This document shows, piece after piece, positions 1-11,292 of a stretch of 64,000 nucleotides of DNA (position 1 is the stretch's first letter; every line of letters starts with the position of its first letter). The position numbers were made by a program, and so were the translations under genes. Under the pieces are notes generated by a model. It was not told the DNA's origin. It was given only the letters and a program-made list of their open reading frames with translations, and did no database searches. The stretch covers positions 434,001 through 498,000 of the forward strand of contig JAADJZ010000012.1 of assembly GCA_011032825.1 (NCBI GenBank). The letters run 5' to 3'. The DNA comes from Massariosphaeria phaeospora. Its lineage: Eukaryota > Ascomycota > Dothideomycetes > Pleosporales.

Positions 1-70
1 AGTTAGACAGATTAACGTAATCAACCCGGCGGAACAGATTAAGCTCTTAGTAAAGCTTAACGGTTACCTA

Positions 71-3000
71 ATGAAAGCCTTGATCGACACAGGAGCACAG
101 GATAACTTTGTTTCCGCTCGAGCAGTGTTTGTAGCCGGTCTACAACTACTGAAGAAACAACAGCCTTATCCACTTGCTAGTGCCAACGGACAGCTTATAC
201 GGGCGCAACCGGTAGTTACGCACGAGATAAGTAACGTACCATTGCACATCGGACGACACCAAGAGAAGTTAGCCTTCGACGTCTTTGGACTAGCTATCCA
301 CGACATATTTTAGGACTTCCCTAGTTAAGAAAGCATAATCCCCTAGATCGACTGGAGGAAAAACACGCTTTCACTAGAGTGTTGCAGGAACAGCGCTCCT
401 GACACTATGCCTGCGCATCGGCAGAGTTTGATAGCAGATAAGAGGACAATCAACGTAATTGCATCGACAAAGGACGGCCTTAGAACACAAAGGTCCAACT
501 CAACAGATACCGACTCGGAGCCCTCGGATCAACAAGTTAGAGTAAAGAAGGAAATTAGCGCACTTTTAGGAATACCCTACGAGTACAAAGAGTTTAGACA
601 TCTCTTTCGGGAAGTAGTAGATGCAGAAGCATTACCAGAACACAAACCTTGAGACCACGAGATCGTCTTACAAGAAAGAAAGCAACCGACTTTCGGCCCA
701 ATATACGGACTATCGGAAAAGAAGTTAGGCACACTCCGCGATTACATTAGAGATAACCTAAAGAAAGGTTACATACAACCATCACAGTCACCTGCAGGAT
801 ACCCGATTATCTTCGTACCAAAGAAGAACGGCGTACTACGACTATGCGTTGACTTTCGAAGGCTCAACGACATTACGGTCAAGAATCATACCCTCTACCG
901 AATATTACAGAATTACGGGATCGATTATCCTACGCAAAGGTCTTCACAGCGCTCGACCTACGGGATAGTTACCACCTTATCAGAATCAAGAAGAGTGAAG
1001 AATGGAAGACAGCGTTCCGAACGAGATACAGACATTACGAATACACTGTCATGCCATTTGGGCTCACGAATGCCCCAGCAACCTTTCAAGAGCTTATCAA
1101 CAACGTGTTGAGAATGCACTTGGATATCTTTGTCGTCGCCTATCTAGACGACATCCTCATCTATTCCGAAACTCAAGAGGACCATGTTGAACATGTCAAA
1201 ACGGTGCTAAGGTGCCTCGACAAATTCAACCTCTGACTCAAACCAGAGAAGTGCGAATTCACAAGCGCGAAGTCGCATTTCTCGGATACGTAGTAGGAGC
1301 GGACGGAGTACGTATGAGCGAAGACAAGATCAAGGTAGTCAAGGAATGGCCACAACCTAAGAACGTCAAGGAAATACAATCCTTCTTAGGGTTTCTGAAC
1401 TTCAATCGACAGTTCATCAAGGATTACTCGAAAATCGCCATACCTTTGACAAAGCTTACGCGAAAGGATACAGCCTTCGCATGAAGCAAGGAAGCAGAAG
1501 AAGCTTTCCTAACAGCTCAAGAACGCAAGCATTAGTCACCATGCTTCCGGATATTTCAAGCAGAACAACCTCCTACGCTTTGAGACCGATGCGTCGGATC
1601 TCGCGCTAGGAGGATGTGCCAGCCAATTGCACGAAGGCAAATGGCACCTATCGCTTACTACTCACGCAAGTTCTTAGGACCTGAAGAACGATACAACGTG
1701 CACGACAAAGAGCTGCTAGCTATTGTTGCATGCTTACAGCATTGGAGAGTATACGCAGAAAGCTGCTCGGAACTCACGATATTCACGGATCACAAGAACT
1801 TAGTCAATTTCACGACCACCAAAGTACTCAACCGAAGGCAGGTTAGATGGTCAGAAATGCTAGGCCAGTACAAGTTCAAGATCGTGTACACACTAGGAAA
1901 AGACAACGGCAGAGCCGACGCTCTCAGCCGAAGACATGATATCACCGGAACAAAAGAAATTATCGACACCGCGATACTTAAGGTCAACCAAGACGGATCA
2001 CTAGGACCAGCTAGAACGCTGAACGTACTCCTAAAGACCACAATTACAGTTCCAGAAGAATTGCAAGAAGCAATTATACAACAACATCACGATACCTAGT
2101 TCACGGTTACCTGGAATCACAAGAACGATGGAACTCATCAAACGAAACTACGAGTTCAGCGGAATGAAAGACAAGGTCACCGCAATCGTCAAAAAATGTG
2201 CAGACTACTAGAAAAACAAACACAGTACCACGCACAATACGGAGAAATGCAGGCCCTAGAGCTACCAGATGAGCCTTGGACTGATATCTCTATGGATTTC
2301 GTAACAGGATTGCCCTCGTCAAAGGACCCTGCTACAGGAATAGCCTACAACGCTATTATGGTTATAGTCGACCGATTTACCAAATACGCGGAAATGATAC
2401 CTTTCAAGAACACGTACACCGCGCAACAACTAGGATTCATTCTCCTAGATCGACTTATCAGATACCATGGGATACCCAAATCAATTATTAGTGACAGAGA
2501 CAAGCTCTTCACATCGAACTACTGGACGACTCTGTTAGCCGCAATTGGAACGAAACGCAAGCTATCGACAGCATATCATCCACAAACAGACGGGCAAACA
2601 GAAAGAACGAATCGAACTATGAAGACATATCTAAGGATATACAGCAACGAACAACAAACCAATTGGGTAGAGCTTCTACCAATGGCACAGTTAGCGTATA
2701 ACAACAAGTTGTCGGAGTCTACAGGACAGACACTTTACTACGCAAATCACGGGAAACACCTACATCTCTTTGAAAGAACGCTTCTAGGCGCGAAAGCCGA
2801 GACTGCTACAAGAGCAGTAGAGGACCTCAAAAAGTACATAAGTCACTACGAAGTAAACTCGAGATAGCACAACGCCAAAGCATCTCATATGTCAACCGAA
2901 AACGAAAAATGGCACCTTAGCTAAAGAGGGGGGATAGAGTTTATCTCCTTACAAAGAATTTGCGCACCAAACGACCAAGCAAGGGTCTAGACAACGTCAA

Positions 3001-3234
3001 AGTCGGACCATTTTTGATATCAGAGCAACGAAGCCCAGTCAATTACAAATTAGACTTGCCCAAAGACGCAAAGATCCACCCAGTATTCTACATATCCTTG
3101 TTGGAACCAGCTGACCCACAAACGCCACTCCAGCGAACCTTTCGCTACGAAACCGAAGAAGAAGACGAATTGAAGTCGAAAAGATTATCGCACACCGAGT
3201 CATGGATAACCAGGAAGAATACCTAGTCAAGTGA
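71..3234 (+). pseudogene. Ty3/gypsy pol polyprotein relic
   Basis: Pieces of one polyprotein are visible in shifting frames. They are the aspartic protease (DTGA near the start of the 71-313 segment), reverse transcriptase with an intact YLDD box (about 1141), RNase H (about 1575-1950, ending in the typical GRADALSRR), and integrase (2196-2867) with Asp (MDFVTGLP), Asp (SDRDKLF) and Glu (DGQTERTNR) of a DDE core. At 3175-3234 a chromodomain begins (EVEKIIAHRV...) and is cut by TGA at 3232. Several stops sit where the family has tryptophan (for example TGA at about 650 in a KP-W-DHE context and at 1482 in an FA-W-SKE context), which fits TGG to TGA transition damage. No functional product is expected. 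Confidence 0.88.
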
Positions 3235-3726
3235 TCCTAGCACGGTATCGATAGGAACACCATGACCAGCAACGGAAGAATCGATCAGGCCCATCGTAGC
3301 CCACATCGCAGGCGAAAACTCCATCCCAATCGACGCCGCAGGACAGTCAATTTCCTCCGCCGGCTCGGTTTCGCCCGACGCTTCCATCTCTGACGCAAGA
3401 CAAAGAGTCTTCTTGCGCGCCCGCTCTTCTGCCTGTTTCAGAATCTTCTTATTTCGCAGCAGACGATTTATCACCTCTGCCAACAATTTCTCATCTTCAT
3501 CCACTTTCTTTCTATACTCCTCACGAGTACGATCCAACGACTCCCACGACATGTTGACACACGCCCGACCCAGACGCGTGCACTCGGCGCACTTCAAACG
3601 GGAATCCGGCATAACAAAACAATCCAGGCCTTGCAGGAAACAATGATTACAAGCGATTTCGGCGAGTGTATTGGCTTGACGGATTTCAGAGCTAAGACGA
3701 AGGCGACGATGAGTTGACGAAGACAT
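3223..3726 (-). CDS. antisense ORF of the gypsy element, zinc-cluster-like plus coiled coil (167 aa)
   Basis: An intact ORF lies on the strand opposite to pol, between the end of integrase/chromodomain and the LTR. Residues about 27-60 show two CX2CX6C modules (CNHCFLQGLDC and CAECTRLGRAC) separated by about ten residues, which is the spacing of a fungal Zn(II)2Cys6 cluster. The middle (about 65-110) is strongly charged and heptad-like (EEYRKKVDEDEKLLAEVINR), consistent with a coiled coil. The C-terminus is acidic. It is unbroken although the neighbouring pol is full of stops. Function is unknown; it could be an element-encoded regulator or a captured host fragment. I infer coding status from the ordered cysteine pattern and length. 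Confidence 0.6.
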   Translation of the reverse strand: MSSSTHRRLRLSSEIRQANTLAEIACNHCFLQGLDCFVMPDSRLKCAECTRLGRACVNMSWESLDRTREEYRKKVDEDEKLLAEVINRLLRNKKILKQAEERARKKTLCLASEMEASGETEPAEEIDCPAASIGMEFSPAMWATMGLIDSSVAGHGVPIDTVLGSLD

Positions 3727-3825
3727 CGCAAGTTGCTACCAGCTAGATGCGGGGTAACTCCGGCTACTTGTACGAAATAAGCGGCCCCCACAATTCGAGG
3801 ACGAATCATTGGAGAGGGAGGATGA

Positions 3826-4275
3826 TGTTACGATCCAGTATTACAACCAGGCCCAGCGCGAAGCGCCCGGGTTATAAGCCACCAATAGGGTCACACAGCA
3901 AGCTGACCGAACCTCGGTCACGTGACCGCTCACTGATGAGCGCTCAAGAATGAGCGCGCTCAATGGTGAGCGCTCAGCAACGAGCACTGCTCAATAGTGA
4001 GCGCTCAAGAATGAGCAAAGGACATTCTCTAAGTATATAGACTACGAGAGACAACGCACTCTTACAGTCGTTGTCTTCAATCTCAATTACCCAAGTTGAC
4101 TCTTACTTTGACTTCTATACTCTTTGCAGAACGAAGCCCGCTACTGCCTTAGTATTGAACGCCATACAACCCCCCTTGGTCCATCGAACTCACTTCATCC
4201 CTAAGAACCAACCTAAGCCTGATAAAAGACTCTTCCAAGTCCGCTCAGCCTTTACAAGTACTTACTAGGCGAACA
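3826..4275 (+). repeat. putative 3' LTR of the gypsy element
   Basis: It begins TGTTACGATC right after a polypurine tract. It contains a CACGTG-centred 14-bp palindrome (3915-3928), a run of TGAGCGCTCA palindromes (3937-4016) and a TATA-like TATATAGAC about 4036, then a CT-rich leader. The end is not proven. Confidence 0.6.
3915..4016. promoter_or_regulatory. array of palindromic boxes in the LTR U3
   Basis: CGGTCACGTGACCG at 3915-3928 is a perfect palindrome. It is followed by TGAGCGCTCA at 3937-3946, an expanded version at 3951-3962, TGAGCGCTCA at 3967-3976, a degenerate copy at 3981-3993, TGAGCGCTCA at 3998-4007 and a half copy at 4012. The array lies about 20-120 bp upstream of the TATA-like box, where an enhancer of an LTR promoter would be. 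The binding factor is unknown. Confidence 0.55.
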
Positions 4276-4299
4276 TAGGCGTTGCCTAGATGCGCGCTC

Positions 4300-4985
4300 T
4301 GTACAAACAAAAGTACAAAAGTATTTTTATTACCTTGCTAAAGAATACATTGTTGTTTTAAAAATCTTGCGCTCTACTAGCAGATACTTCTAGCAACAGC
4401 TAAAGCTAGCGTAAACAAAAGTACCGCAAGATTAATAAAAAGCTTAAAAAGAACATGCGCTTCTTATTGCTCTAGGCATTTTAGAATAAGCTAGATGCCT
4501 ACTTTAATAAAGCTTAAGAGACTAATCGCTTTGTGCTAGCGCTCTTCTAGAGGCGAGCATCTATTAAGGCCAAATACCTACGCTTTTTACGTATGGCGGT
4601 TGATATACTCTCTATACCTGCTATGAGCTCTAAGCTAGAGAGAATCTTCAGCCAAGCTAGCTTCCGTGTTATAGCGCATCGAAATCAGATGCTTGAGGCT
4701 ACACTAGAGGCTTCACTTTGCCTACAAAACTAGAGCAAATCAGGGCTCGTAGATGTCTCCAACCACTACGAGGCGCTACGGGGCACCTACTTTGCTATTA
4801 ACGAGGATTACCCCCCTGTACGTGATCTCTCTACATGCGATGAGTCAATTGCTGGCGGAGTACTGTTTCAAGAGGATTGAGGCGACGACGATAGCTACAC
4901 TCATTTTTATAGGCAACAGGCAATCTCATTTGATCAGGCAATCAATATATAGTGTAGATAGCTAGCAACAATCAAGCGCTAGGTC
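4300..4985 (+). pseudogene. hAT transposase C-terminal relic
   Basis: A reading frame from about 4555 to 4730 encodes the hAT dimerisation region (AVDILSIPAMSSKLERIFS, then a ...RNQMLEATLEASLCL stretch), the hallmark C-terminal block of hAT transposases. Upstream sequence from about 4300 reads as the same protein but is broken by many TAG/TAA stops. The tail continues weakly to about 4985. No terminal repeats were found, so only a fragment survives. Confidence 0.75.
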
Positions 4986-5328
4986 AACGATCGTACACTG
5001 ACACCGGGTGGCGAAATCTCGCTCCGGAGGCCATTGATAGACCCCGTAGGATTAACCTTTTAGACCATGCAGATATCTAGCCTATACAAGTTACTATGGG
5101 CGGGATATCCGACTTGGCGCCCATAGAAATCTCCGGAGGTTGCCCATGGGCGAATGGAGGATTCCTTCTCCATCCATGCCGAACGCTGCAGTTACCGCAA
5201 GATCTAGCGTAGTAATATAGACTAGAAATGCCTCGTTATACAACAAACTGAGATTTTTTTCTTACGCGTTGTGTTTGTAAGCACACAAGCAGTTTGTGAA
5301 GCAATCAAAGCTTTGAATAAGCAAAGAC

Positions 5329-5488
5329 GATTGTGTATAGTCGCAAACGCAAGGCCTCCAAAGAACAAGGAAGATTGTGTACAGTCGCAAAAGCAAGGCC
5401 TCCAAATAACAAGGAAGATTGTGTACAGCCGCAAGCGCAAAGTTTCCAAAGACCAAGGAAGATTGTGTACAGTCGCAAGCGCAATCAG
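5329..5488 (+). repeat. 44-bp minisatellite, about 3.6 copies
   Basis: Units start at 5329, 5373, 5417 and 5461 (last one partial), each beginning GATTGTGTA(T/C)AG followed by a CGCAA(A/G)(A/C)GCAA segment and a CCAAAGAACAAGGAA-like tail. The period is exactly 44 and not a multiple of three, so the ORFs across it are unlikely to be genes. Confidence 0.9.
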
Positions 5489-6074
5489 TCCATTATCGAA
5501 TAGGGGAAGACAAAGAAATTTGTGCCCCACATGTCGGACCTAGTTGCTATGTCTTATGATAGTCTCTCACAAACACCTACAGTAAGATTCGATTGGGGTA
5601 GAACGTCCGTGCAATACATCTCGTATGGGAGTAAAGGCAAGCTGCTGCATCTGCGACTGTCGATTCCCACGGCCTTTTCTCCATCTTTTCCATCGTCCCC
5701 ATCCGAGCTGGCAGCGCGCGCATATGAAGCCTCGCTTTTGGATGCAGGCTTCGGTCGTGGGGGAAGGGTACTGGATGAGAAAAGAGGTCTCGTGGAGATC
5801 GAGCTTGGGATAGGAAGGCCTTGTATTCATGCGGCTGGGGTCCTAGCGCTTGGTAGGCAGTGAGACAGTGAAGGGCGTATCTTCTCTTTAATTTCCTCGT
5901 CAACTACATGCTGTTGTTCCACGTCGGTGCTTCACTGGTGCCGTCAATCACCAATCCATGATTGGTGCATAGAAGACAACAGAAAGACAACAGGAAGACA
6001 ACAGGAAGACAACAGGAAGACCACAAGTAAACCAAAGGTTAGGGAGTCTGTATAGTACATGCGCAGTCAAACTC
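5489..6074. other. no convincing gene; overlapping ORFs
   Basis: All three forward frames and two reverse frames are open in part of 5522-5903 without recognisable protein signatures. The best forward candidate (from 5522) has no domain or splice support. An 11-bp tandem repeat closes the segment. Confidence 0.4.
5974..6017 (+). repeat. 11-bp tandem repeat AGACAACAGGA, four copies
   Basis: Units lie at 5974, 5985, 5996 and 6007, the first with one change (AGACAACAGAA). A fifth degenerate unit (AGACCACAAG) follows. Confidence 0.9.
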
Positions 6075-6561
6075 CTACTCGTCCTCGTCGTCGGGCTGCA
6101 CAACGTGGCAGTGCTCAAGCGACTTCTGTAGTGCCTCCACTCGCGCAGCCTGGTCAACCTCAATCTTCGCCCTGCCCATGCCCTTGTCGTTGGCGAGTGC
6201 CGTGGCTGGGAAAAAGTCTGCGTCTGCCGACGGTTGCGCGAACTGCATGGAAAGCTTGTCGGTCCATAGCGTCAGCACCTTCTGCACCGCATGAGGCGGA
6301 CCATCGACGGTGAGCTTGTGCAATTGCTGGTTTGCCGACGGCGCCGGTGCTGAGTTGCGGCCGCCGCGTCGCTCAAATCTGCCAGGCCTTGCGGCGCGGG
6401 GCAAGGAGCTCAAGACGCGGTGGTGGCGCGCAAACAACAGCAGTCGCGAGCGGCGCAAGGCGTGAGCCAACGAGGGGCGATGAGCTCATGAAGCGGCTGC
6501 GACGGACAGCGCACCGGTAGGAGCGTGCGATGCGTGGGGTAACTCACGAGATTGTGCGCAT
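6075..6561 (-). CDS. conserved-looking small hypothetical protein
   Basis: The reverse strand carries a clean reading frame ending at 6075 whose last about 85 residues look like real protein (HKLTVDGPPHAVQKVLTLWT... to a VVQPDDEDE acidic tail). A plausible start is ATG at 6559-6561 encoding MRTIS, followed by a GTGAGT donor. Splicing to the acceptor near 6375 (CTGGCAG) would restore the frame, giving a roughly 100-aa product. That intron would be longer (about 170 nt) than the others in the window, so the 5' structure is uncertain. I do not recognise the family. The alternative upstream ORF (6486-6806) is low-complexity and probably not coding. Confidence 0.4.
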
Positions 6562-7125
6562 GGTAGAGGGGTGGGTGGTGGAGGAGTGTGAGACTGCAGC
6601 GGGTCGGCGTCTCGACAGGTCGCCGCCGCAGGTGCGCGAGGCAGGTGCACGAGGCGGGTGCGTGAGGCTAGCGGCAGGTGCGCGAGCGCGCGGGACGACG
6701 TCGAGATTGTCGTGGTGGTGGTGGTGGAGGAGGCGAGATGGGAGAGGTTGTTGTTGAAGGTGAGTTCAGGTTGGGGAGGTGGGGCGTCGGAGCGAACTTC
6801 CGCCACTCACACGGCGACGGGCCGGAGTTTTGCCGATGGGCGGGACACGCGTAGCAGTATCGTCAATTGTCGGCGAGGGGGCCAGGGAAGTGGGCATACC
6901 TACGAGAGCTGGGGAATCGTGGGCGGTGAGGGGCTAGACGCGTAGGCGGATGCAAGTGGAATTGGCGCGGACTGCTAACGCATGGTTGGCGAGGCGATGA
7001 GGCACCGCTCGTGCCGCTGCGTGTCAGAGCTCAACAATCGGCCGCCAAGCCGCTATATACCGTCTCATCGAGATGTCGGACGTCAAGCACAAACTCCACC
7101 TGACTGTCTCGTTCTCCCCATTCTC

Positions 7126-8542
7126 ATGCCCTCGCGGAAACGAGCTCGATCAGAAACCTGCGCGACGCCCGAATTATCCGTCTCAGGACCCGCAAAGCGT
7201 CGCGCAGTCTGCTCATCGCCTCCTCGGCATTCGCAGCGTTCTCTAAGCCCTCCTCTGCCCCTAACGCAGACGAACCTTAAGGCCCTTACGGACAGCCTGA
7301 AGTCACCATCCGACCCCGAATCCTCCCCAATCATCGCCAACCAACGCCTGGGTCTGGCAATGTCGCGCCCATCCTCACCCACCCGACCGAACAACAACCT
7401 CGACACAAGCCTTAAGCTAGCCGCCTACCAGATCTTCGTCGACTACGGTCGCGAGCTCCCTCTCCCCCTGAAGGAGCACGTATCCACCATAATTCTCGCG
7501 CCGCGCGATCCAGATGTCCCGCCATCGCCCAACGCTGGCAAGATTAAACAGCAGCGCCGCGTAGCCGCACAGCAGAATGAGAGAAACGGCATAAAACGAA
7601 TTGAACCATACATGCTATTCCGTGGGGCAGCAGAGGATGACCCACGGGTGCTTGCTGCGCCGTTGGTGTATTCCAAGGACGAGATCAATCTACACCGGTA
7701 CTTCCTGCCGCTGCCGCCGGATAAGACTGTAAAGGAAGACTGGAAGGAACTTTCGCAACCTCGACCAGATACTGCGATTGGGTACGTGACGAGGAGGGAT
7801 GCGCAGAGCACAGAGCCGCTAAGTGTGACTGCGTTCACTGCTGAGGAGGAACGGTTACTCGATGGGTGAGCTTTTCAGCGATTCTACCTTTCGCCCTGTA
7901 CTGACAGTGCCTGTGTGCAGCTTCTGCCTCACGCAATATCTCCTCTTCCCGTTTTTGACCTCGCAATGGAAGACGCCTAATTCAAACGAGAACATTTCAC
8001 ACGCGCACAACCAAGCTGCTCGCGATGGTGCCGTCATTGTAAACTACCTCCACAAATTTTACAGCCTTGCATACCCGGATCGGCATCCGCTTGTTATCGA
8101 TACAGCGCACTACTCGTTCACCTGCGATCTCCATACGGCGCAGATATGGGTGCATTGGCACGACCAGGAAGGACACTATATGGAGATGATATTCGAGTTC
8201 TCGCTGAGGGTAGAGGATGACATTGTGAAGGCAAGGGGCATACTTAAGAACATCCTTAACTATGCGCTTGGGGGTAGGTTAGAGAACATCAAGAACGCGC
8301 TGCCGGCGTTTGAGAAGAGCAGGGTAAAGGGCAAGGGACCAACGATTAGGGCGGGAATGAGTACGGTGGCGCCGTCAGAGGCAGGGTCAGAGTTTATCTT
8401 TCAGCTTCCGATAACGCCGCAGTCGTCGGCAAGCGATCCAACGAAGAAGAAAAGGAAGTTAGCGGAGGGTGGGGTTGGGTTTGTTGTGGAGGCGAACGAC
8501 GCGGAAACAGATAGCTTGGACAGTGTACCGAATTTGGGTTAG
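7126..8542 (+). CDS. nuclear-type hypothetical protein, DUF7924-like
   Basis: Two exons, 7126-7865 and 7921-8542, are joined across a 55-nt intron (GTGAGC...TGTGCAG), and the join keeps the frame through DG-FCLTQYLLFPFLTSQWK. The N-terminus begins MPSRKRARSE, a basic nuclear-localisation-like stretch, followed by about 100 Ser/Pro-rich residues. The second half is folded and carries the block SQWKTPNSNENISHAHNQAA, which I associate with the fungal DUF7924 family (usually at the C-terminal half of 350-500-aa proteins). A KKKRK basic motif lies near the end. The ATG at 7126 was preferred to the in-frame ATG at 6982 because the intervening peptide is arginine-rich filler. Molecular role unknown. 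I am sure it is a gene, less sure of the family name. Confidence 0.8.
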
Positions 8543-9979
8543 GGAAGACGAGTCACTTCGAATCGCGTGTTCATCTGCTTCACGAGATTGCGGAGGTGTC
8601 AGAGGAGGAAGGTGAGGCAGATCGCGAAGTGTGGTGAGAGTTTCGCGATTGTGGAGCATCGGGTGCTACGAGGCTATTACTTGAGCATAGTCATATGCTA
8701 CCCAACTTCAGTAGCGTGGTTGCTATCACCACTTTTGCCGATGACTGAATGATGTGAATTTGCACCCTCCTCACCCACCAAGAACCTGCAGCACCCCTTT
8801 CTCCCATATCGTATCCAGACGGCGTGGGTAACCCAGTACATAGATACGAATTACGCAACATGCTAGTCAGCTTCTCAAGTACCACACCTAGAAAGCCGCC
8901 CCAACAACCGTCCTCGCCCTCGTCTATTCCGTGCTTTAGCAAGTTTCCATAACTTATAGTCTAACCAACCGAAATATGCCACGAATCGAATCTGTTCCGA
9001 GTTTCTCAAAGCGGTCCGAATCAGGGTCCAGCACATGCACACCATTTCTCCCCGCTACGAGCTCGTTTTGCGGATAGGCGTAGTATACGTAGTGCTCATG
9101 GCCAACAATAGTAAACACAGGCTCAACCATAGCCGCCGGCTCGAATAGAGCCTGTGCGGTACATGCAAGTTGCTGTTTCTTGCGCATAGCTGTAGCAATC
9201 CATATACTCGTGGTGGCTTATGTGGCCCGAGTCTTGAAGTAGCCTCTGCTCGAGTGACCTGATGCGCGCGACGCGTTTGCTGCTATAGTGCCTTCTGCTG
9301 CCAGCGAGCTGTAAAATTAATGCGCAGCTCATGCAGCAAAGACAGTCAACGTAACGTTGGGTTATGAACGTCCTATCATTCAATTACTTAATTAAAAGTG
9401 ATTGCGCGCACGTGACGAAGCGATGGTGGGGCAGGCAACCAAGCCGCCTAACGTTTTTTCCATACGATATCGTCGTCGGGCACCAACATCATGCGGACTT
9501 CTCAACACCACCGAGTCCTTTCGGTTGAGCGCTTGTACTCAAGGCTGCTCAGCGTTTTAAAGTCTCCGCACTCCCGCTCCTTGCTCGCTCCTTGCTTGCT
9601 CCATCCGCAAAGCTACCCACAAGTAGTATCACCAGTCTTCCGAGGTAAATTCCGGCCGAAGTATTTTATCCATAGCTATGACTCAACTGACATGCCATCG
9701 CGCGATTCGTAGCTTCCCTTTCGCTGCCGCTGTTGCTCGAGTCCCCCAAAATCGCGCCCCCCGCCATTCGACCGCCGCCCCATTCGAGCCTCACGAGCCT
9801 CCCACCAGCGATACGGAGCGTTGTCGAACTTGAAAACCATATCAAAGCTCCCTTTTTGACCTGGTGGAAAGTGGGTAGAGAGCTATTCTTATTGGTGGCT
9901 CGATCCATCAGATCGCATATACCTCTCCTACCTACGGCACCGACACCTCCACACGTGGGCTCAGCAAAAACAGTTTCAC
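8543..9979. other. intergenic region, weak reverse ORFs only
   Basis: Two short reverse ORFs (8954-9187 and 9123-9383) overlap in different frames. The first reads plausibly (PVFTIVGHEHYVYYAYPQNE) but has no start context, splice partner or family. The rest is promoter-like, with a CT-rich tract at about 9565-9610. Confidence 0.4.
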
Positions 9980-10222
9980 ATGGCTGAGCAGCAGAATCTG
10001 GAGTATGTCGCGGCTAGCATACTTGAAGGCGTGGACTATGCTAGGAAAATTGAGTGCAAGGGTGAACTGATCAGGATTTCCGACCCCAAAGCAAAAGCGG
10101 GTGCTGCACCGCACTGGGTATACGAGAACGTTGCTACGATTAGGGAGCACAATGTTCCCCCATTGTTTGAGGTCGAGGTAATAAATGGTTGGGTAAAGCT
10201 GACCAAGTCCGCTGTTGCTTGA
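9980..10222 (+). CDS. small hypothetical protein (80 aa)
   Basis: An uninterrupted ORF starts in a good context (CACATGGC). The product (MAEQQNLEYVAASILEGVDY... ending WVKLTKSAVA) has balanced composition and no transmembrane segment or signal peptide. Its 3' end overlaps the last exon of the reverse-strand gene 10140-11292 by about 80 bp, so one of the two ends may be wrong. Family not recognised. Confidence 0.45.
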   Translation: MAEQQNLEYVAASILEGVDYARKIECKGELIRISDPKAKAGAAPHWVYENVATIREHNVPPLFEVEVINGWVKLTKSAVA

Positions 10223-11292
10223 ACTCGTTGATCTGCCGGAGCCCTTCCCTTCGGCCCACCCAGAGTGTGATGGAAATATCTTCGTTCTCGTCTCTAGGGA
10301 CTAGTGTGGACATACATTCAGTTGTTTCCTCTCCGAGTCTCTCTTCCATTTCCCATTGCTTGCTAGTCCGCATTGCATCGTATAGCGGGGTGTTCAAATC
10401 AGTAATGAGGTGTCGGAGCCCTTTCGAGAACATGTATTGAATTTCTATTACGCATTAGTAGGAGCACCTTCTCAAGTATTAGAATCCGTTCACTTGCGTC
10501 GGTTTGCTACTTTTGCCTCCATTTGTTGTGGAGCCGATAGTGTCGAAGCTGGAACATTATCCCCGTTTTCGATTCCAATGCGCCTACGCTTTCGGCTGTC
10601 CTCTGGGTTCCGTGTGAGATCGTCGACGGCTGGCTTTGGTTAGTTTACACTATTTGCAATAGCCCAGGCACCAGACCTTGAAGAAATTCGTCGTATACAA
10701 GAGAGCTTTTCAAAGATCCTTCGTCAGCCTTGAGTAGATGCAACGTCTCCCGTACCGTGGGTGGCCAAGTTTGCACCAACTCTGGCTCAATATCGTCAAG
10801 GAGGCAGGTGAAAACATCGGAAGCCATCGAACCGGCAGCCCAAAGAGTCGGAGGGTACGCAATTGCCCATGAAATTACCCCGTCAGCACTTAAGCCTCGG
10901 ATAAACTCGCATCTCTCGCGCGTAGATTCCTTCCTGGTCTTCATATCGTCGGAATCAAATTTCGAATCCTTTGGGCCCCCAAATATTGTGATGATGTTCC
11001 TCCTGAAGATGTGTGAGTTCTTGAGTCGACCCTTAGCGAAAAGGTCGCCCCTCGATGACTGTGCGTTCGACCGGAGTTCCTTGCTTTCTTCCCATGCTCG
11101 CTCTGATCGCGACTCCTTAAGCGTCTGAACTTCATCCTCAACGTTCTTCGCCGCGTGCGAGATGCCTAAGCCTAGGTCGGTTAAGATGTCCCACTGAGCA
11201 TCGTTTGGATAGACTTTTCGGAATCTCGGTTGCAACTGTTCAAGCTTGACAAGTAGACCCCTCAGCTGCGAAAGCAACACCGCTACTGACAT
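10140..11292 (-). CDS. hypothetical multi-exon protein
   Basis: Exon 1 runs from ATG 11292 for about 200 residues (MSVAVLLSQLRGLLVKLEQL..., with a helical, heptad-like start). A 47-nt intron (GTCTGG...CTAAC...CCAG) near 10633-10680 fuses VYDEFLQ to AVDDLTRNPEDSRKRRRIG in frame, giving a basic NLS-like patch. A third block (MFSKGLRHLITDLNTPLYDA..., 10433-10140) clearly belongs to the same gene, with a good TACTAAT branch site and TAATAG acceptor at about 10445, but the donor phase I could find does not match. There is either an unrecognised splice or a small frameshift. No known domain; it could be a regulatory N-terminal region of a fungal NLR-like protein, but nothing proves that. Confidence 0.5.

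Larger units (their letters stand above)
1..4275 (+). mobile_element. Ty3/gypsy LTR retrotransposon, 5'-truncated by the window edge
   Basis: The domain order protease, reverse transcriptase, RNase H, integrase, then the start of a chromodomain is that of a Ty3/gypsy chromovirus. The 5' LTR and gag lie outside the window. A purine-rich tract (GGAGAGGGAGGA, about 3811-3822) immediately precedes a sequence starting TGTTACG at 3826, taken as the 3' LTR. The 3' limit of the LTR is approximate, because there is no second LTR to compare and the next sequence is a hAT relic. Multiple in-frame stops make the element non-autonomous. Confidence 0.9.

Noticed and set aside
5329..6017. CRISPR-like array suggested by regular repeats
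   Set aside because: The repeats are directly contiguous without unique spacers, and the genome is eukaryotic.
6486..6806. 106-codon reverse ORF with poly-Thr
   Set aside because: Low-complexity Thr/Pro/Ala/His sequence over a TGG-repeat region; no splice or domain support.
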